The translations under genes and the position numbers were made by a program. From RGDT01 sp964630925 (lineage in GTDB: Bacteria; Planctomycetota; Planctomycetia; Gemmatales; Gemmataceae), in the NCBI GenBank assembly GCA_964630925.1, contig CAZVZK010000061.1, positions 1-58,708 on the forward strand: a stretch of DNA of 58,708 bases. The letters run 5' to 3'. This document shows positions 7,705-17,022 of the stretch, in pieces (positions within the stretch are counted from its first letter, which is position 1; every line of letters starts with the position of its first letter). The notes under the pieces are model-generated. The model did not search any database. It had not been told where the DNA came from and saw nothing but the letters and a program-made list of their open reading frames with translations.

Positions 7705-10700
7705 ATGATGAACCGTGCGCTGCCGGCCGAGATGGAGTCACTCCCGCACTCGGGGCGGGTGCGGAGGGCGGTGGAGATCGGGCGGAGGTCACGGTCCGAC
7801 CCGGAGGCGGCCCGTCTCCTCCGCGATTGGCGCGAGGGCGGCTTCACGCAGCGCCTGCTGGCCGCGTTCGCGTGCCACGGCAGCCGCGACGGGGCGGCGC
7901 TCGTCGCACTCTGCGCCGACCCGTCGCGCACCGTCGCCCGGGCCGCCCTCGGCATCCTGTGCGATGTCGGGGATGATGAGACGCTCCTCGCGGCCCTCCA
8001 CGCGCTACCGGCACGCGGGGCGGTGAAGGCGCTGTTCTGGAGCCGCCGGCGGCGACAGGGCGTGGTCGATCGCTACGTCGCCGCGCGAGCGGAGGCCGGG
8101 GATGAGGCCGCCTGGCCGATGGCGGCGCTCGGGTCGGACGCGGCCGTCGGGCGGCACTTCACCGCGGCGGCCGAGCGCGGCGGGGCCGTCTTCTGGCGGC
8201 GGCTCGCCGTCCTCCATCCTCTCCGCGCGTCCACGGAGATGAAGGCCCGGCTCGACGCGGCGTCGGCGCCCGACGGCCTCCTCTTCGCCAACGCCCGCGC
8301 GGTGATCGGCATCCTGTCGAAGCGACAGCCTGACCTCGCGTTGCCCGTCGCGGCCGCCCTGCGCCGGCACGTGCGGCTCGCCTTGACGCCCCTGGACGTC
8401 CTGGCGGCGCGGCGGCCCGTTGCCGTGGCCGATCTCCTCCTCGGCTCGGATGAGGCGTGGTGGCTGTCGTTCGAGCGACAGGCGCACCGGCTGGGCGTGG
8501 CGCGGTGCCTGGCCCTGTTCCGCCGCGGACCGCACCACCTGGGCGACGCGGCGAAATGGCTCGCGCGGCTGCCGGCGGCGGACAGGGCGGCGGCCTACCG
8601 CGAGCTGGCACCGGCGTGGACGGCGGCCGACGGCGTGGTCCCAGCCCCGGTCCTCCGATGCCTGCCGGCGCCCCTGCGTGCCGACGAGGCGCGGCGGGTG
8701 ATCGGGCTGCCGGCGCTGGCCGCCCGCCCGCTCCAGCGTCTCCCCTACGCCGGCCTGTTGCCGTGGGACGAGGCGCGCGAGCAGGTGAAGGCGTGGCTCG
8801 CGCACCCGGAGGCCGAGAACCGCGCGGCGGCGTTGGCCGCGCTGTGCGAGGCGACACGGTTCGACCGGACGCGCCTGGGCGACCTGCTGGAGCTGCTCGC
8901 CGCGCGGAAGCACGAGCAGGACCCGGTGCGGCTCGTGTTCCTCGGCGCGCTCAACGCCCTCCCACCAGGGCGCTGGCTGGCCGACCATCTGCCGGGGCTG
9001 GCGCGGATCATCCGTGACGCGCTCGACGCGGCGGACCTGTCGGGCGGGAGCGTGGCCGCTCTGGGCCGGCTGGTCTTCGGGCTGCTGCCCTTCCACCCGG
9101 AGTGGGCGGCGGGGCAGCTCGCCGAGCTGACGCGGGAGCGTGGCTTCCCCGGCTGGACGGGCCGGCCGCTCACGCCGGGGGAGGTCCGCCGCATCGCCCC
9201 GCCGCTGACGCCGATCATCCACACCTGGCTGGGACGCGAGGACGAGGGCCGGCTGGTGTCCCTCGCATCCACCGTCGGGCGCTGGCTGCCGGAGTGGCCC
9301 GCGCTCGTGGGCGTGCTGGAGCGCCTGATCGACGCGGCGGCGCACCAGCACACCTCGTCGTCGGCGATGGCCCTGCTCGTGGGGCATGTGCGTGCCGAGC
9401 GCGAGCGCGTGGTCACCGCCGCCCTGGCGCGCGACGGGAGCTGGGTGTTGCAGCCGGCGGTGCATAACTACCTCAACGCCCGGAGGCAGGATCTGCTGAC
9501 GCCGTTCCTCGGCAACCGGACGTACTCCGGGCGGTTCAGCACGGGACGGGTGCGGAACGTCCTGCCGCTGGCGTCGGGGCTCCACCGCTGGACCGACACG
9601 CAGCAGGAGACGTTCGCCGGGTCGCTTGCGGAGATAGCGAAGCCGCCGGCCAGGGCGAAGGACGCGCAGGTGACCGGCGACGTGCTGCACGCGGTGCGTC
9701 GGCTGTCGGCGTTGCCCGCGCCCGGCCCGGAGCGCCTGGCGACGCTCGCGCGCGACGGGCGTCCTGCGGTGCGCGAGGCGGCGGTGCGTGCCCTGGGCCG
9801 GCTCGACGCGCGGCAGGGGATCCCCGAACTTCTCGACGCACTCAGCGATGACCGGGCGCGGTTCGCGGTGTACGCCCTCAGGCAAGCGTTGTGCGACCTC
9901 CCGCCGGCGCGGGTGCTGGCGGTGATCCGCGGCGTCCCGCTGGGCAAGGTGACGGTGGCGAAGGAGGCGATCCGTCTGGCCGGGGAGCTGGGCGGGCCGG
10001 CGGCCCTCGTGTGGTTCGCCGAGCTGGACGGGCAGCCGCTGCATCGGGACGTTCGCGGGGCCCTGCTGCGGGCGTTGTGGGACCACCTCGAACGGCCCGA
10101 GGCCTGGGCGATCCTCGACTCATCCACCGCCTCGCCGGACGCCGGCGTCGTGATCGGGCTGGCGCGGATCCAGGTAGGCCGGGCGTCGGAGGAGGCGCGG
10201 GGGCGTGTGGCGGGCCTCCTGCGGCGATTGCTGGACCACCCCGAGCCGACGGTGCGGATCGCCGTCCTGGGGCGGCTGGCCGACCAACCGGCCCCGGACC
10301 CGCGGCGCGCGTTGCTCGGCGCGGCGCTTGGCACGTTGTCCTCGGCGGTGCCGGATGAGCTGGCCGCGGGGCTGCGTGCGGCGCTCGCCTCCGCCACGGA
10401 TGCGGACGCCCCGGCGTTCGCGGCGGCGTTCACCCGCCTGCTGCCGCGGCGGCGCGAGCTGGCGGCGGCCGTGGACCTCTTCGCCGTGCAGACCGCCGCC
10501 CTCGGCGAACGGCTCGTGGCGGTCCGGTCGGCGGTGCTGGCGGCGGCGGAGGCGGATGCGGCGGTGACGGCACTCCAGATACGCCTGGCGGCGGCGCGGC
10601 ACAACGCCGTGGGGTTCGCGACGTGGGTGTCGGGGCTGGTGGGGACGGCGCGGTGGCACGCCGGGACGCAGACGGCGGTCCTGGATGCGCTGGCGGGTGT

Positions 10701-10917
10701 GGGGCGGCCGGCGGAGACGCTGGAGGCTGCGGAGGCCGGATGGGCGGCGTCACCCGACCCGGCGGCCCGGTGGATGGCGCTGCGTCTCCTGACGCGTGTT
10801 GCGGCGGTGCAGGGGTGGAGCGCGGGCCGGCGCGAGCGCCTGCGTCGCTATCAGGCGGACGCGAGCGTGATGGTGGCGGACGAGGCGGGGCTGATCTTCC
10901 CGCCTGAGGTCGGGTGA
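7705..10917 (+). CDS. Large HEAT-repeat protein, 1070 aa
   Basis: A long alpha-helical repeat protein. Units such as RDGRPAVREAAVRALGRLDA (about residue 680) are typical HEAT repeats, and similar helical pairs extend over most of the length, with many Leu/Ala/Arg. No signal peptide, membrane segment or catalytic motif is visible, so it is probably a cytoplasmic scaffold or binding protein. GGGAGG precedes a double ATG at 7705/7708. It follows the zinc-ribbon membrane protein by 38 bp, and its 3' end converges with the small minus-strand gene 7 bp away. Large proteins of this kind are common in Gemmata-type genomes, but their targets are not known. Confidence 0.85.
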   Translation: MMNRALPAEMESLPHSGRVRRAVEIGRRSRSDPEAARLLRDWREGGFTQRLLAAFACHGSRDGAALVALCADPSRTVARAALGILCDVGDDETLLAALHALPARGAVKALFWSRRRRQGVVDRYVAARAEAGDEAAWPMAALGSDAAVGRHFTAAAERGGAVFWRRLAVLHPLRASTEMKARLDAASAPDGLLFANARAVIGILSKRQPDLALPVAAALRRHVRLALTPLDVLAARRPVAVADLLLGSDEAWWLSFERQAHRLGVARCLALFRRGPHHLGDAAKWLARLPAADRAAAYRELAPAWTAADGVVPAPVLRCLPAPLRADEARRVIGLPALAARPLQRLPYAGLLPWDEAREQVKAWLAHPEAENRAAALAALCEATRFDRTRLGDLLELLAARKHEQDPVRLVFLGALNALPPGRWLADHLPGLARIIRDALDAADLSGGSVAALGRLVFGLLPFHPEWAAGQLAELTRERGFPGWTGRPLTPGEVRRIAPPLTPIIHTWLGREDEGRLVSLASTVGRWLPEWPALVGVLERLIDAAAHQHTSSSAMALLVGHVRAERERVVTAALARDGSWVLQPAVHNYLNARRQDLLTPFLGNRTYSGRFSTGRVRNVLPLASGLHRWTDTQQETFAGSLAEIAKPPARAKDAQVTGDVLHAVRRLSALPAPGPERLATLARDGRPAVREAAVRALGRLDARQGIPELLDALSDDRARFAVYALRQALCDLPPARVLAVIRGVPLGKVTVAKEAIRLAGELGGPAALVWFAELDGQPLHRDVRGALLRALWDHLERPEAWAILDSSTASPDAGVVIGLARIQVGRASEEARGRVAGLLRRLLDHPEPTVRIAVLGRLADQPAPDPRRALLGAALGTLSSAVPDELAAGLRAALASATDADAPAFAAAFTRLLPRRRELAAAVDLFAVQTAALGERLVAVRSAVLAAAEADAAVTALQIRLAAARHNAVGFATWVSGLVGTARWHAGTQTAVLDALAGVGRPAETLEAAEAGWAASPDPAARWMALRLLTRVAAVQGWSAGRRERLRRYQADASVMVADEAGLIFPPEVG

Positions 10918-10924
10918 GCCCGGG

Positions 10925-11116
10925 TCACTCGCGCCAGCGGACCCGGAAGGTGCCCGAGGGCTCGACGCTCATCTCGCGTTCGACGACGCCGGCGGCCTCC
11001 AGGCCGTCGAGGACGCCTTCGACCTCGTGCAGCGTCAGCCCCTCGCGGTACAGCCAGCCGTGGGGGTCCGCCTGCTGCTGCTGGTCCGTGCGCAGGGTGC
11101 GTTCGGCGAAGTCCAT
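10925..11116 (-). CDS. Small hypothetical protein, 63 aa
   Basis: A compact soluble protein (MDFAERTLRTDQQQQ...) whose middle, LTLHEVEGVLDGLEAAGVVE, looks like two helices of a small helix-turn-helix-like unit followed by two beta strands (MSVEPSGTFRVRW). It has its own likely promoter at 11170-11197 and converges with the HEAT gene. No family recognised. Some gene callers would miss it because of its size, but the promoter and absence of a better frame support it. Confidence 0.6.
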   Translation of the reverse strand: MDFAERTLRTDQQQQADPHGWLYREGLTLHEVEGVLDGLEAAGVVEREMSVEPSGTFRVRWRE

Positions 11117-11169
11117 TGGCCGAGCCTCCGGGGGCGAGACGAAGCGGCCGCATCCCGTGCGGCGCTGGT

Positions 11170-11197
11170 CATGCTAGCAATCATCGGCCATGCGCCA
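11170..11197 (-). promoter_or_regulatory. Putative promoter of the 63-aa gene
   Basis: On the minus strand, TTGGCG (11197-11192) and TAGCAT (11175-11170) are separated by 16 bp, about 50 bp before the ATG at 11116. The surrounding DNA is unusually AT-rich for this window. Confidence 0.45.
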
Positions 11198-11254
11198 AGA
11201 AAAATTCGCGCCGTACGCCAAAAAGTGCGAAAGATCCCCCTTGCCGACCCCGGC

Positions 11255-12748
11255 CTAGCGGGCGTCGGCGAGGGCGGCCATCGCGGCGTTGTATCCGCAG
11301 GCGCCGTGGACGCCGGCGCCGGGGTGCGTCGAGGCCGAGCAGAGGTACAGGCCCTTCACCGGCATCCGGTAGCCGAAGTGGGGGAAGGCCGGGCGGAGGA
11401 AGAGCTGCTGGTCGAGCTGGGCGCTTCCGCCGCCGAGGTCGCCTCCGACGAGGTTTTCGTCCCAGGCCTCCAGGTCCGGCGGCGAGGCGATGTGGCGGCC
11501 CAGGATCAGGCCGCGGAAGCCGGGGGCGAGGCCCTCAATGCGGCGTTCGACGGCGTCGGCGAAGTGCTCGCGCCCCGCGGCCCAGCCTGCCGCGAGGCGC
11601 GACGGCACGCGCGAGTAGGCCCAGAGCGTGTGACAGCCTGCCGGCGCTCTCGTCGGGTCACACAGGGACTGTTGGCCGATGACGAGGTACGGGTTGTCGG
11701 GGAGGGAGCCGGAGCGGACCTGGCGCGTGAAATGGCGCAGGTCGGCGACGCTGTCGCCGGCGTGGACGACGGCGGACTCGCGGGCCTCGGCCGAGCGCCA
11801 GGGCACAGGCCCTGACAGCGCCCAGTCCATCTTGAACGTGCCCCAGCCGAAGCGGAAGCGGCGCATCCGCGCCCGCAGGCGGTCCGCGCCCGAGCCTTCG
11901 AGCAGGTGCGTGGCGAGCGCCCGCGGCGACACGTCGGCGAGGACGGCGCGGCCCACGGGGATCTCCTCGGACATCGTCCGCACGGCGACGGCCCGGCCCT
12001 GGCGGACGATGATGCGTTCGACCCGCTGCCCGAGGCGGATCTGGCCGCCCGCCTCCTCGATGCGGCGGATGAGGGCCTCGGTGATGGACCTCGCGCCGCC
12101 GGCGGGGACGCCGAAGCCTCCGGAGGACGAGAGGAGCGCCAGGACGAGGCCCAGGCCGGCGCCCGCGATGTCGTCGGGGCCGAGATCGACGTGCAGGGCG
12201 AGGCCCGGGACGACCCGCCTGGCGGCCTCGGTGCGGAAGAAGCGTGAGCTGAAGTGGGCGGTGGTGTCGAGGCCGCACAGCCCCAGCCAGGCGATGTTGG
12301 CGAAGCCCAAACGCCAGGCGGCGCCGAGAGCCGGCAGGGGCGAGAGGAGGGCCTCGGCGAGGCGTGATCCCATCGAGCGCTGCCACAGGGCGAGGCGGCG
12401 CCAGGCGGCGCCGTCGGGGCCGAAGCTGGCGGCGCTCTGGTCGGGGTCGCGGCTGATGGTGGCGCAGGAGCCGTCGGGGGCGGGGTGGCAGCTCTCGCGC
12501 GGGGCGTGCGTCCAGCGCAGGCCGGCGGCGGTCAGGTCCAGCTCCTTGAACGGGGGGCTGTCGAGGGCGAAGGGGAAGAAGGCGGCGCCCACGTCATGGA
12601 CAAAGCCCGGGACGGTGAGGGGGAGGGACCAGAGGGCGCCGCCGGGGCGGGGCTGGGCCTCGAGGACGACGACGCGCCATCCGCGGCGTGCGAGGGCGGC
12701 GGCGGCGGTGAGGCCGTTGGGGCCGGAGCCGATGATGGCCGCGTCCAT
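11255..12748 (-). CDS. Phytoene-dehydrogenase-like FAD oxidoreductase
   Basis: 497 aa, in the CrtI/amine-oxidase superfamily (COG1233). The N-terminus is a Rossmann FAD-binding site: IIGSGPNGLTAAAALARRG then VVVLEA, followed by the family's GG dinucleotide. The C-terminus has the second FAD-contact motif, YLCSASTHPGAGVHGACGYN. The start at 12748 puts the dinucleotide-binding motif at residue 5, as expected; a longer in-frame extension covers the end of the neighbouring gene and is not used. It lies 13 bp downstream of the response-regulator gene on the same strand. No other carotenoid genes are nearby, and many relatives are not carotenoid enzymes, so the substrate is unknown. Confidence 0.85.
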   Translation of the reverse strand: MDAAIIGSGPNGLTAAAALARRGWRVVVLEAQPRPGGALWSLPLTVPGFVHDVGAAFFPFALDSPPFKELDLTAAGLRWTHAPRESCHPAPDGSCATISRDPDQSAASFGPDGAAWRRLALWQRSMGSRLAEALLSPLPALGAAWRLGFANIAWLGLCGLDTTAHFSSRFFRTEAARRVVPGLALHVDLGPDDIAGAGLGLVLALLSSSGGFGVPAGGARSITEALIRRIEEAGGQIRLGQRVERIIVRQGRAVAVRTMSEEIPVGRAVLADVSPRALATHLLEGSGADRLRARMRRFRFGWGTFKMDWALSGPVPWRSAEARESAVVHAGDSVADLRHFTRQVRSGSLPDNPYLVIGQQSLCDPTRAPAGCHTLWAYSRVPSRLAAGWAAGREHFADAVERRIEGLAPGFRGLILGRHIASPPDLEAWDENLVGGDLGGGSAQLDQQLFLRPAFPHFGYRMPVKGLYLCSASTHPGAGVHGACGYNAAMAALADAR

Positions 12749-12761
12749 GGCGTGTTGCTTC

Positions 12762-13751
12762 TCAGGAAGCGCCGGCCAACAGCTCCCGGCCGTGCGGGGC
12801 CATGAGGCCGCAGAACTCCTCGGCCAGCTCCACGTCGAAGGCACCGCCGGCCGCCAGCTCGCGCACGATGTCCAGGCACGAGTCGAGCGGGATGGCGGAG
12901 CGATAGGGCCGGTCACTGGACAGGCTATCGAAGACGTCGCAGACGGACAGGACGCGGACCATGAGTGGCAGCTCGTCGCCGGGCTTGCCGTCGGGGTAGC
13001 CGGTGCCGTCCATTCGTTCGTGGTGCCAGCGGATCAGTGGGAGGGTGTCGCGGAGGGACTGGAGCGGCTCGATGATGCGGACGCCCTGCAAGGGGTGGCT
13101 CTTGATGGAGGCGTACTCGGCGGCCGTGAGCTTGCCCGGCTTGTTGAGGATGGCGTCGGGGATGGCCAGCTTGCCGATGTCGTGCAGGAGGGAGCCCTTG
13201 CGGAGGGTCTCGAGGTCGTCGGCGGACAGGCCGACATGCCGGCCGAGGCGCTGGCAGAGCTGGGTGACGCGCTCGGAGTGCCCGTGGGTGAAGGGGCTCT
13301 TGGCCTCGACGGTGCGCGCGAGGGAGAAGAGGACGGCCTCGGCGCTGTCGCGCTCCTCGATGAGGCGTTTGAGGCGGAGCAGGGAGCGGCAGCGTGCGGC
13401 GACCTCGCGGAGTTTGAAGGGCTTGGCGAGGAATTCGTCGGCCCCATAGTCCCAGGCGGCGGCCTTGTCCTGCGCGTCGCCGCCGGTGATCATCACGACG
13501 GGGATGAGGCGCGTGGCGGGGTCGATCTTGAGCTGGCGGCAGACCTCGTCGCCGCCGAGGCCGGGCAGGCCGACGTCGAGGAGGATGAGGTCGGGGGGGG
13601 CCGAGCGGACGCGGGCCAGCGCGTCGAGGCCGTCGCCCGCCGCGTCCACCGCGAAGCCCTCGCAGGAGAGGACGTGGCGGAGGAGCAGGCTGACGGACAT
13701 GTCGTCGTCGACGATCAGCACGCGAGGGGCGTCCAATCCTTCGGGTTGCAC
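12762..13751 (-). CDS. Response regulator with HD-GYP output domain
   Basis: 329 aa. Residues about 10-125 form a receiver domain with acidic pocket DDD (15-17), phosphoacceptor Asp59 and the conserved Lys110. Residues about 140-320 form an HD-GYP domain with the HD pair (His190-Asp191 in SLLHDIGKLAIPD), HHERMDGTGYPDG (GYP at 251-253) and DRPYR. HD-GYP domains usually hydrolyse cyclic di-GMP to GMP, and all ligand residues visible here are intact, so it is likely an active phosphodiesterase controlled by phosphorylation. No histidine kinase is adjacent, so it would be an orphan regulator. It is followed by the FAD oxidoreductase gene 13 bp downstream. Confidence 0.9.
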   Translation of the reverse strand: MQPEGLDAPRVLIVDDDMSVSLLLRHVLSCEGFAVDAAGDGLDALARVRSAPPDLILLDVGLPGLGGDEVCRQLKIDPATRLIPVVMITGGDAQDKAAAWDYGADEFLAKPFKLREVAARCRSLLRLKRLIEERDSAEAVLFSLARTVEAKSPFTHGHSERVTQLCQRLGRHVGLSADDLETLRKGSLLHDIGKLAIPDAILNKPGKLTAAEYASIKSHPLQGVRIIEPLQSLRDTLPLIRWHHERMDGTGYPDGKPGDELPLMVRVLSVCDVFDSLSSDRPYRSAIPLDSCLDIVRELAAGGAFDVELAEEFCGLMAPHGRELLAGAS

Positions 13752-13977
13752 GGCGAGGCCTCCCGTCGGCGTATGGGGCGGCTGCGCCGATCTAATCCAC
13801 GGTAGCGCGGGCGGAGGGGGCTGTCAAGCAACGGGATCCGCTTGGTTTGGGCGGGGCCCCGGGGATTCAACTGACGGCCTGCTTATTCATCCGCCGACAG
13901 AATGCGGGGTCGGATGGGCGCCCCGAAGGGGCCGCAAGGGGGAACCGGAGGCCCGGCGTCCGCCCGCCATGCGGCGC

Positions 13978-14616
13978 TCAGTCCGACGCGGCCGGGGCGT
14001 GCCGGCGGAGCAGGCGGACGACCTCGTCGTCCTCGACCTGCGAGAAGTCGGCGTAGAGCTGGCCGACGGCGCGGAACCAGGCGGGGGCGGCGAGGCAGAC
14101 GGCCTCGTCGCACCAGCGGCGCACCTCGGCGAGGCGTTCGGGGGCGGCGACGGGGGCGGCGGCGATCAGCTCCTTGGCCCCGCCGGCGTGGGCCGCCTGG
14201 AGGGCGGCGATCATGGTGGCGCCGGTGGCGATGCCGTCGTCGGCGACGATGACCGTGCGCCCGGCCAAGGCGGCGGGCGGACTGGCGGCGCGGAAGAGGG
14301 CGCCGCGGCGGGCGATCTCTTCACGCTGGTAGGCCGTCTCCTCGGCGATGTACGCCTCGTTGGCGATCGTGTGGGCCTCGGGGGTGAGGTAAACCTCCCC
14401 CTGCTCGGGCACGGCGCCGATGGCGACCTCGGGCGTGTGTGGGGCGCGGAGCTTGCGCGAGAGGGCGATGTCGAGGTCGGCGCTCAGCGCGCGGGCAAGC
14501 GTTGCCGCGATGACCACGCCGCCACGCGGGATGCCGAGGACGAGCGGGTCGTGCAACGGGCGGTCCTTGAGCAGGGCCGCCAGGCGTTCGGCGGCGTCCT
14601 CGCGGTTCTTGAACAT
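13978..14616 (-). CDS. Phosphoribosyltransferase-family protein, 212 aa
   Basis: A type I PRTase-fold protein of the COG1926 type. The PRPP-binding loop is at 121-135 (TVIVADDGIATGATM), with an N-terminal strand PLVLGIPRGGVVIA that matches the usual pyrophosphate loop. Proteins of this group often occur alone and their base substrate is not established. A GGAGGGCGAGG ribosome site precedes the ATG at 14616. It is divergent from the kinase-like gene at 14819, with about 200 bp between them. Confidence 0.85.
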   Translation of the reverse strand: MFKNREDAAERLAALLKDRPLHDPLVLGIPRGGVVIAATLARALSADLDIALSRKLRAPHTPEVAIGAVPEQGEVYLTPEAHTIANEAYIAEETAYQREEIARRGALFRAASPPAALAGRTVIVADDGIATGATMIAALQAAHAGGAKELIAAAPVAAPERLAEVRRWCDEAVCLAAPAWFRAVGQLYADFSQVEDDEVVRLLRRHAPAASD

Positions 14617-14818
14617 GGCCTCGCCCTCCAGCCCCCATAGCCATCATTACAAGCGGCGTGCCGGGATCGGCCAGACGACAGAAGAAATCGAGCGGGGCGG
14701 GCGCGGACGCAAGGGCGGCACGGCGGTTGCGTGAATGTGTAAATCGGGGCCGCACATGTAGCGGGCCCGCACACGGCCTTGCCTGGGCCGCACACTCACG
14801 CCACGCAGGGGCGCCGCC

Positions 14819-15883
14819 GTGGACACCGCGACGTTGATCCAGGCGCTCTCATGCCCCTCGGCCTACCCGACGGCCATCGGCGCGGTGGAGGTGAGGCAGA
14901 CGCACATCTCGGCCGTCTTCCTGGCCGGGCCGTGCGTGTTCAAGGTCAAGAAGCCCGTGGATCTCGGCTTCCTCGACTTCAGCACGTTGGAGAAGAGGCG
15001 GCACTTCTGCGAGGAGGAGGTGCGGCTCAACCGCCGGTTGGCGGCGGGCGTGTACCTCGGGGTGGTGCCGATCACGCGGGCCGTGGGAGGCCTCATGGTG
15101 GAGGGGCCTGGCGAGGCCGTCGAGTGGGCGGTGAAGATGCGGCGGCTGCCGGACGAGGCGACGCTGGAGGCCCGGCTGCGGCGGGGCGAGGCGGACGGCG
15201 CCCTGATGCGCTCGTTGGCGCGGCGGGTGGCGTCGTTTCATGCGGGGGCGGGGTCCGGTGGGCGTATCGCCGAGTGCGGGCGGTTCGAGTTGGTGGCGGG
15301 CAACGCGCGGGAGAATTACACGCAGGCGGCGGCGCAGGCGGCGGCCATGCTCGGGGAACCGGCTTTCGAGCGGCTGCGGGGGTTGAACGAGGGGGCGCTG
15401 TGCCGCCTGCGGCCGCTGATCGAGTCACGGGCGGCGCGCGGCGTGCCTCGCGACACGCACGGCGACATGCGTCTGGGGCACGTCTATTTGTTCCCGGAGA
15501 GGCCCCCCCCGGAGGACATGGTGTTCATCGACTGCATCGAGTTCAACGAGCGGTACCGCTACGCGGACCCGGTGGCGGACATGGCATTCCTGGTGATGGA
15601 GCTGAAGGCGGCGGGGCGGGGCGACCTGGCGCGGGCCTTCGCGGGCGAGTATTTCCGGGCCTCGGCCGACCAGGAGGGGCGGGCGCTGCTGCCGTTCTAT
15701 GTGGCGTACCGGGCGGCCGTGCGGGCGAAGGTGGAGGGATTCAAGTCGGCGGAGGCGGAGGTGCCGGGGGCGGAGCGGGACGCGGCACTGGCGGCGGCGC
15801 GGCGGCTGTGGCTTCTGGCGCTGGACGAGCTGGAGTGGGCGGGGCAGGAAGCCGAACGCCGAATCGCGGCGGCCGTGCCTTGA
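14819..15883 (+). CDS. APH-fold kinase-like protein (COG2187), 354 aa
   Basis: Resembles the N-terminal half of the uncharacterised COG2187 family, related to aminoglycoside phosphotransferases. A VFKVKKPVDLGFLDFS segment holds the likely ATP-binding Lys. HGDMRLGHVYLF (about 215) corresponds to the catalytic loop with its Asp, and FIDCIEFNERYRYADPVADM (about 240) contains the metal-binding Asp. In many proteobacteria this domain is fused to a P-loop (COG0645) domain; here it stands alone. The start is GTG at 14819, and no other start fits better. Substrate unknown. Confidence 0.75.
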   Translation: MDTATLIQALSCPSAYPTAIGAVEVRQTHISAVFLAGPCVFKVKKPVDLGFLDFSTLEKRRHFCEEEVRLNRRLAAGVYLGVVPITRAVGGLMVEGPGEAVEWAVKMRRLPDEATLEARLRRGEADGALMRSLARRVASFHAGAGSGGRIAECGRFELVAGNARENYTQAAAQAAAMLGEPAFERLRGLNEGALCRLRPLIESRAARGVPRDTHGDMRLGHVYLFPERPPPEDMVFIDCIEFNERYRYADPVADMAFLVMELKAAGRGDLARAFAGEYFRASADQEGRALLPFYVAYRAAVRAKVEGFKSAEAEVPGAERDAALAAARRLWLLALDELEWAGQEAERRIAAAVP

Positions 15884-15932
15884 CGGCTGCGGACGGGCCT
15901 GGGCGGAAATCAACACCCGGAGGCGCTGATGA

Positions 15933-15998
15933 TCCACTCGGGGCGCTGACGCGCGACAGAAGAAGATGCGCTGACGCTCCACTCGGGGCGCTCACGCG
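15933..15998 (+). repeat. 21-bp imperfect direct repeat upstream of rluB
   Basis: Two copies of TCCACTCGGGGCGCTGACGCG (15933-15953 and 15978-15998), one with a single G-to-C change, lie in the gap before rluB. Shorter relatives (CGCTGACGC, CGCTCACGC) surround them. No role is evident. Confidence 0.65.
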
Positions 15999-16146
15999 GC
16001 CCCGCTCGCCCGGAGCCGCTCACGCCCCGCCCGCACAGCCTCCCTTCCACGCGAGGCGAGTCCGGTGATTCATTGTGCATTCGCGGCACGGGCGGCGTAG
16101 AATGCAACATTCCCACGAACGAATGCCCCTGTCCCGGTGATGCATC

Positions 16147-17022
16147 ATGGAGCGCCTCAACAAGTACCTCGCCCACGCGGGCCTCGGCCCGCGCCGCCAG
16201 TGCGACGACCTCATCCTCGCAGGCCGCGTCCACGTCGACGGGGTGCCCGTCCGCGAGCTGGGCTCGCGCGTCGACCCCGACACGCAGGCCGTCACCGTGG
16301 ACGGCAAGCCGGTCCAGGCCGAGCGCCTCGTCTACTGGCTCGTCAACAAGCCGAAGGGCTACCTCTGCACCAACCACGACCCCGACGGCAGGCCGCGGGC
16401 CATCGACCTGATCCCGCACGTCGGCGAGCGCGTCTACACGGTCGGGCGGCTCGACGAGGACAGCGAGGGGCTTCTGCTGCTGACCAACGACGGCGACCTC
16501 GCCCACAAGCTCATGCACCCGCGTTTCGGGGTGAAGAAGACGTACCTCGTGCAGGTGGCGGGTAAGCCGACGCGGGATGATGTTCAGAAGCTGCTCGACG
16601 GCATCTGGCTGTCCGACGGGCACGTCAAGGCGCAGCGTGTGCGGCGGCTGCGCTCGCAGGGCGACAGCACCTGGCTGGAGATCGTCCTGACCGAGGGGAA
16701 GAACCGCGAGGTCCGCCGCATGCTGGCGAAGCTCGAACACAAGGTGATGAACCTGAAGCGGACGGCGCTGGGCCCGATCCACCTCGACCGGCTGAAGAAG
16801 GGCAAGAGCCGCAAGCTCCAGCGCGAGGAGGTGGAGATGCTCCGCAAGGAGATGGGGCGGCGGCCCAAGACCGCGGGGCTGGAGCCGCCCCCGCGTCCCG
16901 AGGAGAAGCCGGCCGCGACCGCGCCGCGCCCGCCACGGCCACGCGGGCCGTTCACGCCGGGGGCGCGGCCCTCGTCGGCGCTGCGCAAGCCCGGCGCGCC
17001 TCGGAGGCGTTCGAAGCCATGA
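16147..17022 (+). CDS. rluB: Pseudouridine synthase, RluB/RsuA family
   Basis: Converts a uridine in 23S (or 16S) rRNA to pseudouridine. 291 aa. An S4 RNA-binding domain occupies residues 1-60 (MERLNKYLAHAGLGPRRQCD). The catalytic motif GRLDEDSEGLLLLTNDG is at 100-116, with catalytic Asp103, and the family segment GKNREVRRM follows near 180. A Pro/Arg/Lys-rich tail of about 60 residues after the enzyme domain is common in this family and probably disordered. RluB and RsuA-type enzymes cannot be separated with certainty by eye, so the symbol is tentative. Its TGA overlaps the ATG of pyrK (ATGA). Confidence 0.88.
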   Translation: MERLNKYLAHAGLGPRRQCDDLILAGRVHVDGVPVRELGSRVDPDTQAVTVDGKPVQAERLVYWLVNKPKGYLCTNHDPDGRPRAIDLIPHVGERVYTVGRLDEDSEGLLLLTNDGDLAHKLMHPRFGVKKTYLVQVAGKPTRDDVQKLLDGIWLSDGHVKAQRVRRLRSQGDSTWLEIVLTEGKNREVRRMLAKLEHKVMNLKRTALGPIHLDRLKKGKSRKLQREEVEMLRKEMGRRPKTAGLEPPPRPEEKPAATAPRPPRPRGPFTPGARPSSALRKPGAPRRRSKP

